Origin: Alphaproteobacteria bacterium
GTDB lineage: Bacteria; Pseudomonadota; Alphaproteobacteria; Caulobacterales; Maricaulaceae
NCBI GenBank assembly: GCA_024278915.1
Contig: JAJRSG010000082.1
Location: 1-40,945 of the forward strand
Direction of reading: 5' to 3'
Length of the DNA stretch: 40,945 bases
The notes below the pieces were generated by a model that was given only the letters and a program-made list of their open reading frames with translations, was not told where the DNA came from and did no database searches. Both the position numbers and the translations under genes were made by a program. Positions 8,941-17,492 of the stretch are shown in pieces (positions within the stretch are counted from its first letter, which is position 1; each line of letters opens with the position of its first letter).

Positions 8941-8973
8941 GGGAATAACTTACCTCCTTCAAACGTCAATTAG
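8941..8973 (+). promoter_or_regulatory. Predicted autoregulatory ECF-sigma promoter directly upstream of the sigma gene
   Basis: GGGAATAA CTTACCTCCTTC AAACGTCAATTAG; identical elements and spacing to 2443-2475. Confidence 0.85.
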
Positions 8974-8983
8974 TTGAAGTCAT

Positions 8984-9514
8984 ATGGAGGCAAGTAAAGA
9001 TAACCAGCGCGCGCAGATACTAGAAGCCTTGCCCCATGTCAGGCGCTTTTCTATATCGATTGCGGGAAATCAAGCGGATGGTGATGATTTATTGCAGATG
9101 ACTGTAGAACGGGTTCTTGTGAAAGGCGCCCCTAAAGATGTTGATATGAAAAAATGGATGTTTCGTGTATGCAAAAATATCTGGATTGATGAAATTAGGT
9201 CTCGGCAGGTACGACAAAAAGCAAGCCTTGGGCAAGATATCACCATTCATGATAGGCCAGAAGGTGAGCAAGAAATTATGGATAAGTTAAAACTCAAAAA
9301 GGTTAAAAGTGCGATGAATGCCCTTCCCGATGACCAAAGAGCTGTCTTGGCGCTTGTGGCTATAGAAGGGTGTTCCTACAAAGAAACATCAGAAATATTA
9401 GATACGCCTATCGGTACTGTGATGAGTAGAATGGCACGTGCGCGTAAGAATCTTGCAGAACAATTTTCTGAAGGTCCGCACCCCTTCACGCCGTCTCAGG
9501 CATATAGGGCATAA
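8984..9514 (+). CDS. ECF-type RNA polymerase sigma factor
   Basis: Region 2: GDDLLQMTVERVLVKG...WMFRVCKNIWIDEIRSRQVR; region 4: ALPDDQRAVLALVAIEGCSYKETSEILDTPIGTVMSRMARARKNL. Confidence 0.93.
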   Translation: MEASKDNQRAQILEALPHVRRFSISIAGNQADGDDLLQMTVERVLVKGAPKDVDMKKWMFRVCKNIWIDEIRSRQVRQKASLGQDITIHDRPEGEQEIMDKLKLKKVKSAMNALPDDQRAVLALVAIEGCSYKETSEILDTPIGTVMSRMARARKNLAEQFSEGPHPFTPSQAYRA

Positions 9515-9517
9515 TTA

Positions 9518-10300
9518 ATGACTTATTCCGACGAACAATTATCAGCATATCTTGACGGGGAACTCTCTGAAGACCTCGGTATGCAGCTTGCTTTGGATAT
9601 GAAAACCGATTCGGCTCTAGCTAATCGGTTGGCGGGTTTAGCGGCGGCGAGCGAAGCGGTAAAACAGGCTTATAAACCTTTGATAGAGGATGATATTCCT
9701 GCGCATATTTTATCTTTGTTGGACGAGTCGCAAAGTGATGAAGTGAGTAATGTTGTCGCTTTTGCAAAAAAAGATTCGCCAAAACCAGCCGCTAATTTTT
9801 CGAGATGGGCCACCCCGATCGCTGCAAGCTTTGCCTTAGTCTTTGGTACGATGGTTGGTAGGATGTCTTTGGCAAACAATCAGACATCAGAAGGGGCTCT
9901 TTATGCGCAAATGAGCGGTGTGATCGAAACTGAAAACCCTCTTTTTGACGTGCTAGAGCAAACGCCAAGCTCTCAACGTGTTTCAATTAGCAAGGGCGAA
10001 GTGTCTGTTCTTCCTATATTATCTTTTAAATCTGTTGATGGGCAACTTTGCCGCGAGTTTCACGCACAAAGTAGTGAATCGGCGCTGCGCGGCCTTGCCT
10101 GTAAGCAAAGGGCGGGGTGGGAAATTTTGATGCTAAATAAAACCGATGTGATGAAGGAAAGTGGCTACCGTACGGCCTCTGGGGCTGGCGATGGGTTTAT
10201 GGATGCTCTGATTGATGACATTATCGTGGGAGATGCTCTCGACAGTGACGCTGAAGCAAACGCCATAACTAAAAACTGGTATGCCGCGCCACAGGATTAA
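9518..10300 (+). CDS. Anti-sigma factor, single-pass membrane protein
   Basis: Follows the sigma gene by 3 bp; N-terminal TYSDEQLSAYLDGELSEDLGMQLALDMKTDSALANRLAGL; one TM segment WATPIAASFALVFGTMVG; C-terminal periplasmic domain. Confidence 0.85.
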   Translation: MTYSDEQLSAYLDGELSEDLGMQLALDMKTDSALANRLAGLAAASEAVKQAYKPLIEDDIPAHILSLLDESQSDEVSNVVAFAKKDSPKPAANFSRWATPIAASFALVFGTMVGRMSLANNQTSEGALYAQMSGVIETENPLFDVLEQTPSSQRVSISKGEVSVLPILSFKSVDGQLCREFHAQSSESALRGLACKQRAGWEILMLNKTDVMKESGYRTASGAGDGFMDALIDDIIVGDALDSDAEANAITKNWYAAPQD

Positions 10301-10354
10301 TCACCCAAGATATCAAAAGAATGTGTTCTGATCTATGAAGGGGCTTGCGCGGCA

Positions 10355-10377
10355 TTTGCATATCCGCGATATGTAAA
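10355..10377. promoter_or_regulatory. Inverted repeat TTTGCATATC-CGC-GATATGTAAA upstream of dusA
   Basis: 10-bp arms with one mismatch and 3-bp spacer; a second IR, TTTGC-GTATT-GCAAA, at 10397-10411. Confidence 0.4.
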
Positions 10378-10442
10378 GCGATTAAGTTCCGAAAGATTTG
10401 CGTATTGCAAATATGGGCTGGGCAAAATTTTAAAGCGTACAA

Positions 10443-11432
10443 ATGATGCGAGACCAAGATTTCATATTCGCCGTTGCCCCCATGATGGATTGGACGGATA
10501 GGCATTGTCGGGTGTTTCACCGGATGCTGTCGCAGCGCGCTTTGCTTTATACTGAAATGGTGGTGGCGGACGCGGTTATTCATGGGGATCGGCCTTATTT
10601 AATCGGATATAATGAATGTGAACATCCTGTCGCATTGCAAATTGGTGGTTCCGATCCAACTAAGCTGGCCAAGGCAAGTCTGATTGGTGAGGCGTTTGGG
10701 TATGACGAAATCAACCTAAATGTGGGCTGCCCATCTGATCGAGTGCAATCCGGGCAATTCGGAGCAAGCTTGATGGCTAAGCCTGACTTGGTGGCAGCAT
10801 GTTTTGAGGCGATGCAAGAAAACCTAAAAATTCCTGTTACGATAAAATGCCGTATCGGAATTGATGAACAAGAGCCAAATGAAAGCCTTCCTCATTTTCT
10901 AGAAATAGTCAGTGCGGCTGGCTGTCAACATTTTGTAATTCATGCCCGAAAAGCATGGTTAGAGGGGCTAAGCCCGAAAGATAACCGTACTGTTCCTCCA
11001 CTTGATTATGGTTTGGTACGGCAAATGAAAGAAAGCTACCCAAATTTGCAGATTGTCCTTAATGGTGGGTTGGAAGATTTGGACCAGTCGCAAGATGTAT
11101 CGCAAGGGTTGGATGGGGTGATGTTCGGTAGAGTAGCCTATCATAATCCTTGGATATTAAGCCAGGTGGATGCGAAAATATTTGGTGAGGAAGCCAGCAA
11201 TTTTTCTCGTGACGATATTGTTCAACAACTTATTGATTATGCAAAAAGTATGGAAGGAAAACACCCATCCACCAAAGCATTAATTCGGCATATTATGGGC
11301 TTATATCATGGGCAAACCGGTGCGAGATTATGGCGGCGCGCCCTAAGTGAAGCAGACAAGTCACTTTTGCCATCGCAAAAAATAGAGCTTGCCTACCGTG
11401 CGATTTTGACTGCCCGTGAGAAGGAAGCATAA
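10443..11432 (+). CDS. dusA: tRNA-dihydrouridine(20/20a) synthase
   Basis: APMMDWTDRHCRVFHRMLS, INLNVGCPSDRVQSGQFGASLM, VTIKCRIGID, HARKAWLEGLSPKDNR. Confidence 0.96.
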   Translation: MMRDQDFIFAVAPMMDWTDRHCRVFHRMLSQRALLYTEMVVADAVIHGDRPYLIGYNECEHPVALQIGGSDPTKLAKASLIGEAFGYDEINLNVGCPSDRVQSGQFGASLMAKPDLVAACFEAMQENLKIPVTIKCRIGIDEQEPNESLPHFLEIVSAAGCQHFVIHARKAWLEGLSPKDNRTVPPLDYGLVRQMKESYPNLQIVLNGGLEDLDQSQDVSQGLDGVMFGRVAYHNPWILSQVDAKIFGEEASNFSRDDIVQQLIDYAKSMEGKHPSTKALIRHIMGLYHGQTGARLWRRALSEADKSLLPSQKIELAYRAILTAREKEA

Positions 11433-12271
11433 TGGAACCTCATTTGATTAGTTTGGGGTTCGCCTTACTTGCTGTTGGGGCCCTAGCTGGATTTAGCGCG
11501 GGCCTTTTTGGGATTGGTGGCGGTGCGATCATTGTGCCGGCCCTATATTATACATTCAGTGCTCTAGGGTATTCTCAGGATGTGAGCATGCATGCTGCTG
11601 TGGCAACATCTATGGCTGTCATTGTTGTAACTTCTCTGCGGTCAGCTCACGCACACCATCAACGAGGTGCTGTTGATTGGGCGCTGGTTTGGCCGCCTAA
11701 TCCGTTGAAAAGTTGGGGGCTATGGATCGGCATTGGTGCTTTGCTGACAGCCTTGATGATTGCGAAACGTCTTTCAGGTGAGGCAATGTTGGTTGTCTTT
11801 GCCGTTTTTATTGCGGTAATTTCTCTACAATTTATTTTTGGTCGCCCTGACTGGAAGCTAGCGAATGATGTGCCAGAAGGAATAGCCCCACCTGTAGCAG
11901 GTTCGGCGCTGGGCGGCATTTGCGCCTTATTAGGGATCGGATTTGGTTCTATTGGTGTGACGTTAATGGTATTGTTTAATAAACGAATTCACCATGCAAT
12001 CGGCACCGCTGCCGCACTAGGTTTTTTCATTAGCCTGCCTGCTACAATCGGGTATATTTTTAGTGGCCAAGGCGTTACTGGCAGGCCTGATTTTTCACTT
12101 GGGTATGTAAATGTATTGGGGTTTGTTCTCATTGCATTTACGAGTGTACTTTGTGCTCCCTTTGGCGTGAAAGCAGCGCATAATCTTAGTCAGCAAAAAT
12201 TACGAATGATATTTGGTGTCTGTTTGCTTCTGATCGCGCTTAATATTTTGCGAAAAACATTATTGCCTTAG
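11432..12271 (+). CDS. TauE/SafE family membrane transporter
   Basis: GFSAGLFGIGGGAIIVPALYY and second repeat GSALGGICALLGIGFGSIGVTLM; multi-TM. Confidence 0.9.
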   Translation: MEPHLISLGFALLAVGALAGFSAGLFGIGGGAIIVPALYYTFSALGYSQDVSMHAAVATSMAVIVVTSLRSAHAHHQRGAVDWALVWPPNPLKSWGLWIGIGALLTALMIAKRLSGEAMLVVFAVFIAVISLQFIFGRPDWKLANDVPEGIAPPVAGSALGGICALLGIGFGSIGVTLMVLFNKRIHHAIGTAAALGFFISLPATIGYIFSGQGVTGRPDFSLGYVNVLGFVLIAFTSVLCAPFGVKAAHNLSQQKLRMIFGVCLLLIALNILRKTLLP

Positions 12272-12838
12272 AATCAATTCTTCAGGGGTCACTTCTAGTT
12301 TGCGTAATTCGCCCAAGAAACTCATGCCAAGGAGGGAGTGGGTAAGACCTTTGGGGATAACCACTGCACGTACATTATGGACGATGACATTCCCAATGGA
12401 AATGCTGGCGATGTCTGCATGTGCCGCCATGACTTGTCCTGACGCAGTGTTCATTGGCGCATTATAAGTGAGGTCTTTGGGGCGCAAGCCTGCTTTTTCA
12501 GCATCTTTGGGCGTTAAAACTACGACACTGGCTCCTGTATCAATCAAAAATTTCACTTGTTCATTATTGACCATAGCGTTAGCCCAATATTGACCATCGG
12601 GAGATTTGCTAATGGTTGTGGTCCGTTCGTGGGCTGCAGCTGCTGTTTGTTGTTGGGGTGTTTCCTGTGAAAGCTCTTGTCTATTGGCTTTAGCATTTTC
12701 TCTGGCCATGGCGATGGTCTGCGGGTCAATGCCTGCATATTCGTAAATGGTATCTCGATGGTAAAATGCCAAAAACCCACTTGCGAATATGCCGCTAATT
12801 AAGATTGCATCTCTAATCAAAGTGTTTGCCATAAGCAT
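12260..12838 (-). CDS. TIGR02281-type clan AA aspartic protease, membrane-anchored
   Basis: N-terminal TM, VKFLIDTGASVVVLTPKDAEKAGL, HSLLGMSFLGEL. Confidence 0.88.
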   Translation of the reverse strand: MLMANTLIRDAILISGIFASGFLAFYHRDTIYEYAGIDPQTIAMARENAKANRQELSQETPQQQTAAAAHERTTTISKSPDGQYWANAMVNNEQVKFLIDTGASVVVLTPKDAEKAGLRPKDLTYNAPMNTASGQVMAAHADIASISIGNVIVHNVRAVVIPKGLTHSLLGMSFLGELRKLEVTPEELILRQ

Positions 12839-12941
12839 GAATTACAAATATCTGGTTACGTAAGTATGAAGATCGAAAAAGAGGTATAAAAAGTGAGAAA
12901 ATTATGTTGATTGCAAGTGCCCCTTTGGTGATAGTGCGACC

Positions 12942-13922
12942 ATGAACACTACCACAGCTAAACCATTTGATGATATTCGTAATCTTGTTGCCAGCATGCC
13001 TGCGCCGCATGCGGATATGATGATCAAAGTTACTTCTAGATTACAGTCAGCGGCAAGCGGGTTGAACCCGCTGGGTAAGCTTGATGAAATTGTAACGTGG
13101 CTGGCGGGTTGGCAGGGGACTGATACACCGCAAATACAAAAGCCCATGGTTTGTGTGTTTGTCGGCGCTCATATGGTAGCTGAGTTTGTAAAAGGAAAAG
13201 ATCCTGTAGAGCTAGCTAAACGTCGTGTGAAGGCACTTTCTTCTGGTCAAACTGCGGTGCGTGGTATCGCAAGCGCGCAGGACGCTGCCTACAAAATTTA
13301 CGAGATGGGTATAGAAAAACCAGCAAAGGATATGCGAAACGAGGCATCTTTATCCGAACGGGAATGTGCTCAGGCAATCGCATTCGGTATGGAAGTGGTA
13401 TCAGAAGGTGCGGATTTAATTGTTCTTGGCAATGCTGGTGTGGGAACGGCAACAGCCGCAGCTGGAATTACTCGCGGTTTGTACGGTGGGGCTGCGCAAT
13501 ACTGGGCTGGAGGAGACGGGGAAACAGCCCAAAGACGTATAGAGGCTGTAGGTGATGCTACTCATTTTCACAAGGATATCTTGACCGACCCACTGGAGGT
13601 TTTACGGTGCTTTGGCGGCCGTGATGTTGCCGGGATGGTTGGTGCAATTTTAGCGGCACGGCACCAGAAAATCCCAGTGCTTCTTGATGGATATGCGGTG
13701 TGCTCTGCGGCTGCGGTTTTACATGCCCTTAACCCAAGCTCGCTGGAACATTGTTTGGCTGTCCATATTACAAGTGAACCGGCCCATGGGGCATTGCTGG
13801 ACCGGATCGGGAAAACCCCTGTTTTGGACATGGGGGTTGGCATTGGGGACGGGAGTGGTGCTGCTTTGGCGATTGGCTTGATTAAAGCGGCGGCATCAGG
13901 CGGCAATACACTTTCTGCATAA
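12942..13922 (+). CDS. cobT: CobT-like nicotinate-nucleotide-dimethylbenzimidazole phosphoribosyltransferase (divergent active-site motifs)
   Basis: DPLEVLRCFGGRDVAGMVGAILAARHQKIPVLLDGYAVCSAAAVLHAL and C-terminal GDGSGAALAIGLIKAA. Confidence 0.85.
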   Translation: MNTTTAKPFDDIRNLVASMPAPHADMMIKVTSRLQSAASGLNPLGKLDEIVTWLAGWQGTDTPQIQKPMVCVFVGAHMVAEFVKGKDPVELAKRRVKALSSGQTAVRGIASAQDAAYKIYEMGIEKPAKDMRNEASLSERECAQAIAFGMEVVSEGADLIVLGNAGVGTATAAAGITRGLYGGAAQYWAGGDGETAQRRIEAVGDATHFHKDILTDPLEVLRCFGGRDVAGMVGAILAARHQKIPVLLDGYAVCSAAAVLHALNPSSLEHCLAVHITSEPAHGALLDRIGKTPVLDMGVGIGDGSGAALAIGLIKAAASGGNTLSA

Positions 13923-13974
13923 CAACCTTGAAAAACTAAATTTATGCATATTATATTTCATAACTTGTTTATTT

Positions 13975-13991
13975 TAGAAACAAATTTTCTA
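13975..13991. promoter_or_regulatory. Palindrome TAGAAA-CAAAT-TTTCTA upstream of leucine dehydrogenase gene
   Basis: Perfect 6-bp arms, 5-bp spacer; another TAGAAA half-site at 13997-14002. Confidence 0.35.
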
Positions 13992-14058
13992 TGTTTTAGA
14001 AATACTTTGGGATAAATATTCGAATTGATTCTTGATTTCGTGTGAACTGGAAACCTTC

Positions 14059-15099
14059 ATGGCTATTTTTGAAAACGCTGATTTTGATGACCACGAAAGT
14101 GTGCATGCATTTACAGATCCACAGAGTGGGTTGAAGGCAATTATCGCTATTCACTCAACTAAACTTGGGCCATCTGCAGGCGGTTGTCGGTTATGGCAAT
14201 ACGTTACATCCGAACAAGCAATGACGGATGCCCTTCGGTTATCACGTGGCATGAGCTACAAGAATGCGATGGCTGGCCTCAATTTAGGCGGCGGGAAAGC
14301 TGTTGTCATGCGGCCTGAAGGGGACTTTGATCGTGAAGCTCTATTTGTGGCGTTTGGTAAAGCTATTCAAACATTGGGTGGTCGTTATTATACAGCAGAA
14401 GATGTGGGGGTTTCTCCTGATGATATGCGTGTAGTTCGCCGGCAGACAAATTATGTTGCCGGTCTGGATGACGGGGAGTTTGCTTCAGGTGATCCATCAC
14501 CAGTGACCGCCGATGGTGTGTTTCGTTCGATAAAATTAGCGGCAGACAAAAAGATGAATTCGTCTTTAAAAGGGCTTAGGATTGCAGTTCAAGGTCTTGG
14601 GCACGTGGGTTTTGATTTATGTAAGCGCCTTGATCATGCGGGCGCCGAGTTGATTGTCACAGATATAAATTCAGAAATTTTACGAACAGCAGAAAGCGAA
14701 TTTGGTGCAAAAATTGTGGTGCCTGATGATATTTATGCTGTGGACGCCGATATATATGCTCCGTGTGCATTAGGTGCTACACTCAATCCGAAATCTCTTG
14801 ATCAGCTCAAAGTTTCTGTGATTGCGGGGGCAGCAAATAATCAGTTGTCAGTGCCTCAAATGGGGCAACAGCTGCACGAAATGGACGTTTTATATTGCCC
14901 GGATTATGTTGTTAATGGCGGTGGTATTATTAACATTGCCGGTGAAATTGATGGCAGTTACAATAAAGATTGGGTCGAAGATAAATTACAAGGATTAGAG
15001 AATACTTTATCCGAAATTATTGACCTCGCCAGTACGTCACATCGGTCTACACATGTGATTGCCGATGAAATGGCGCAGGCTAGAATTGGGCGCAGATAA
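14059..15099 (+). CDS. Leu/Phe/Glu/Val dehydrogenase (leucine dehydrogenase-like)
   Basis: SAGGCRLW, MSYKNAMAGLNLGGGKAV, YYTAEDVGVSPDDM, AVQGLGHVGFDLCKRL; ATG at 14059 preferred to upstream TTG. Confidence 0.95.
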   Translation: MAIFENADFDDHESVHAFTDPQSGLKAIIAIHSTKLGPSAGGCRLWQYVTSEQAMTDALRLSRGMSYKNAMAGLNLGGGKAVVMRPEGDFDREALFVAFGKAIQTLGGRYYTAEDVGVSPDDMRVVRRQTNYVAGLDDGEFASGDPSPVTADGVFRSIKLAADKKMNSSLKGLRIAVQGLGHVGFDLCKRLDHAGAELIVTDINSEILRTAESEFGAKIVVPDDIYAVDADIYAPCALGATLNPKSLDQLKVSVIAGAANNQLSVPQMGQQLHEMDVLYCPDYVVNGGGIINIAGEIDGSYNKDWVEDKLQGLENTLSEIIDLASTSHRSTHVIADEMAQARIGRR

Positions 15100-15123
15100 T
15101 TTCCACGCCCATTTTCGTTGATT

Positions 15124-15546
15124 TTATAGAATGCCTAAGAACTTCAAAGTCCAGTATGCGGCAATAAAAAATTGTACAAGGAAGAAAAAGAATCTTACTT
15201 GAACGGCGATAACGCTAGTAGACAATAAGTGTATACAAGATTGAAGTACGCGCGCGCCAATGAAAATGATGGCAAGGCCATTAGTTACGGCAGTTTGACC
15301 CGTTGCAAGAGCGTAGAGTAGTACGCCGCCGTATATGGGAAAGAATTCATATATATTGGCATGGGTTCGTACAAGTCGTCTTGAAAATGCACCTGCATCT
15401 TCTCCTGTTGGCGCAAAGTCATTGGCGCGTTTTTTGCCGCTTAAGGTTAAGCCTGTACGTAGTCCGGCAAGAATTAGTAAAACGACAATCATGAGAGCCA
15501 GATAACCTAAGAATGCGATTGATGTATTTGATAGTGTATGTTCCAT
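15124..15546 (-). CDS. MAPEG family membrane protein
   Basis: 4-TM protein with RTHANIYEFFPIYGGVLLYALATG and IGARVLQSCIHLLS. Confidence 0.85.
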   Translation of the reverse strand: MEHTLSNTSIAFLGYLALMIVVLLILAGLRTGLTLSGKKRANDFAPTGEDAGAFSRRLVRTHANIYEFFPIYGGVLLYALATGQTAVTNGLAIIFIGARVLQSCIHLLSTSVIAVQVRFFFFLVQFFIAAYWTLKFLGIL

Positions 15547-15759
15547 AATATTTTCCCCTTTTTATGAAGATTAAAAGCTAGCATATGCAAGCAGTAGCGC
15601 AAAGGTACATTTTCGTATGGGGTACCTGCGCGGAGTTTATTCTAAAAATGTTGGGTTTACCCGCAATTTTACTTGGCCCCTGCGATAAATTTGGCTATGG
15701 ACAGCATAAATATGCTTATTTTCTAAAAGCTATCATTATCCACTTTGAAGGAAGACGAC

Positions 15760-16509
15760 ATGAAACTGGATCATATTACTCTATTGGTAACCGGCGCATC
15801 ACGTGGTGCAGGGGCGGCAATCGCAAAACAATGTGCAAAATATGGTGCCAAAATTATTGTTCATTACAATGGTAATAAGCAGGCTGCTGACGCGGTATGT
15901 GCTGAAATCGGGGGAAATGCGATTGCCTGTATTCAGGAAGATTTATCACAAGCTGGGGCGGGTACGCGCCTTTGGGAAAAAGCTGTTGCACAGGTAGGCC
16001 CGATTAATGCACTTGTAAATAATGCAGGTATCGATCTTGTCTCTGATCCTTTTGGTGAAGAAATTGAATGGGCTGATGCATGGTCTAAAATCATGGCGGT
16101 TAATTTACAAGCACCAGCCGATATAAGCCGTGCCGCCTTAAGAGATTACAAAGCAGCTGGTGAGGGACGTATTGTCAACTTATGCAGCCGCGCCTCCCAT
16201 AGAGGCGATTCCATTGATCATGCCGCCTATGCGGCCTCCAAAGGTGGATTGTTAGCCCTTTCCAAGACTTTGGCTCGTGGTGCCGCCAAAGATGGGGTGC
16301 TCGTTTATGCGTTGGCACCAGGCTGGATTAATACTGAAATGGCACCAACTGACCCAGCCATTCTTGAACCTGCAATCGCAGAAATTCCCTACGGAAAATT
16401 TGCAGAGCCAAGTGAAATTGGGGCGATGGTTGCGTTTTTGCTATCTGATTTATGTCCGTCTGCAACCGCCGCAACCATTGACATTAATGGTGCATCTCAC
16501 GTTCGTTAA
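15760..16509 (+). CDS. SDR family oxidoreductase (FabG-like)
   Basis: VTGASRGAGAAIAKQCAKYGA, LVNNAGID, YAASKGGLLALSKTLA. Confidence 0.95.
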   Translation: MKLDHITLLVTGASRGAGAAIAKQCAKYGAKIIVHYNGNKQAADAVCAEIGGNAIACIQEDLSQAGAGTRLWEKAVAQVGPINALVNNAGIDLVSDPFGEEIEWADAWSKIMAVNLQAPADISRAALRDYKAAGEGRIVNLCSRASHRGDSIDHAAYAASKGGLLALSKTLARGAAKDGVLVYALAPGWINTEMAPTDPAILEPAIAEIPYGKFAEPSEIGAMVAFLLSDLCPSATAATIDINGASHVR

Positions 16510-16514
16510 TGGCA

Positions 16515-17045
16515 TTACTTTTCGTTTAGCCGCGGCATGATCTCTAGCAAATTGCAGGGCCTGTGGCGGTTGTCGAGTTGTAGAGAGATGATTTTATCCC
16601 ACCCATCTTTAACAGCGCCGTTGGAACCTGGCAGGGCAAAGATAAATGTACTATTCGCTACACCAGCGCACGCTCGCGATTGCATGGTTGAAACCCCAAC
16701 ACTTTGAAAACTGACCATGTGCATGACGTGGGCAAACCCGTCTATGGTTTTCTCAAATAACGGCGTAATTGCTTCAGGGGTGATATCACGTCCAGTTAGG
16801 CCCGTCCCGCCACTTGAAACGACCACGTCGATTTTGGGATCATCGATCCATGCTTTTACTTGTGCGCGGATATCAAGAATATCGTCACGCAAGAGCTTCC
16901 TATCTGCCAATTCGTGACCTGAGACCTTTACTCTCTGCTCAAGAAGGTCGCCAGAAGTGTCATTCGCCAGTGTACGTGTATCACTGACCACTAAAATTGC
17001 GATTCGAACCGATATTTGGTCCAATTTTTCATTTATACCGTGCAT
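16515..17045 (-). CDS. moaB: Molybdenum cofactor biosynthesis protein B
   Basis: ILVVSDTRTLANDTSGDLLEQRV, VVVSSGGTGLTGRDITPEAI, FALPGSNGAVKDGW. Confidence 0.95.
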   Translation of the reverse strand: MHGINEKLDQISVRIAILVVSDTRTLANDTSGDLLEQRVKVSGHELADRKLLRDDILDIRAQVKAWIDDPKIDVVVSSGGTGLTGRDITPEAITPLFEKTIDGFAHVMHMVSFQSVGVSTMQSRACAGVANSTFIFALPGSNGAVKDGWDKIISLQLDNRHRPCNLLEIMPRLNEK

Positions 17046-17492
17046 TTATAAACTCCATCTTTTGTTATCTTGGTAATCTTCGGTGCGGGGTTCGATCCAT
17101 TGCGTACCATTTTGCCCTGTCTGTTTCTTCCAGAATATAGCTTCTGTTTTGAGGTAGTCCATGAGGAAGTCACAAGCTTCAAAGGCATCACGCCGATGTT
17201 TGGCCGCTGTAAGCACTAACACAATCGGGTCGCCAGCCTGCATGGTGCCAATGCGGTGTAATATGAAAATATCTTCTAGTTCCCATCTCAACCGTGCGTT
17301 TTCTTCTGCGCCCTGTATGCCTTGCTCAGTAACCCCGGGATAAGACTGTAAGGTTAGGGTGGATACTGTATTATTTTCGCTTCTGACTTGGCCTAAAAAA
17401 CTGGCAATCCCGCCTGCAGACGTACATTTTTTTGCAAATTCATTGATGTGTTTGCCGGGGTCAAAAGGTGTGCTGGAAACCAAAATCATCAT
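17046..17492 (-). CDS. moaE: Molybdopterin synthase catalytic subunit
   Basis: GGIASFLGQVRSEN, ILHRIGTMQAGDPIVLVLTAAKHRRDAFEACDFLMDYLKTEAIFWKKQ. Confidence 0.96.
   Translation of the reverse strand: MMILVSSTPFDPGKHINEFAKKCTSAGGIASFLGQVRSENNTVSTLTLQSYPGVTEQGIQGAEENARLRWELEDIFILHRIGTMQAGDPIVLVLTAAKHRRDAFEACDFLMDYLKTEAIFWKKQTGQNGTQWIEPRTEDYQDNKRWSL

Noticed and set aside
12839-12941. Possible cobalamin riboswitch before cobT
   Set aside because: Only about 100 bp, with no B12-box-like sequence recognised.
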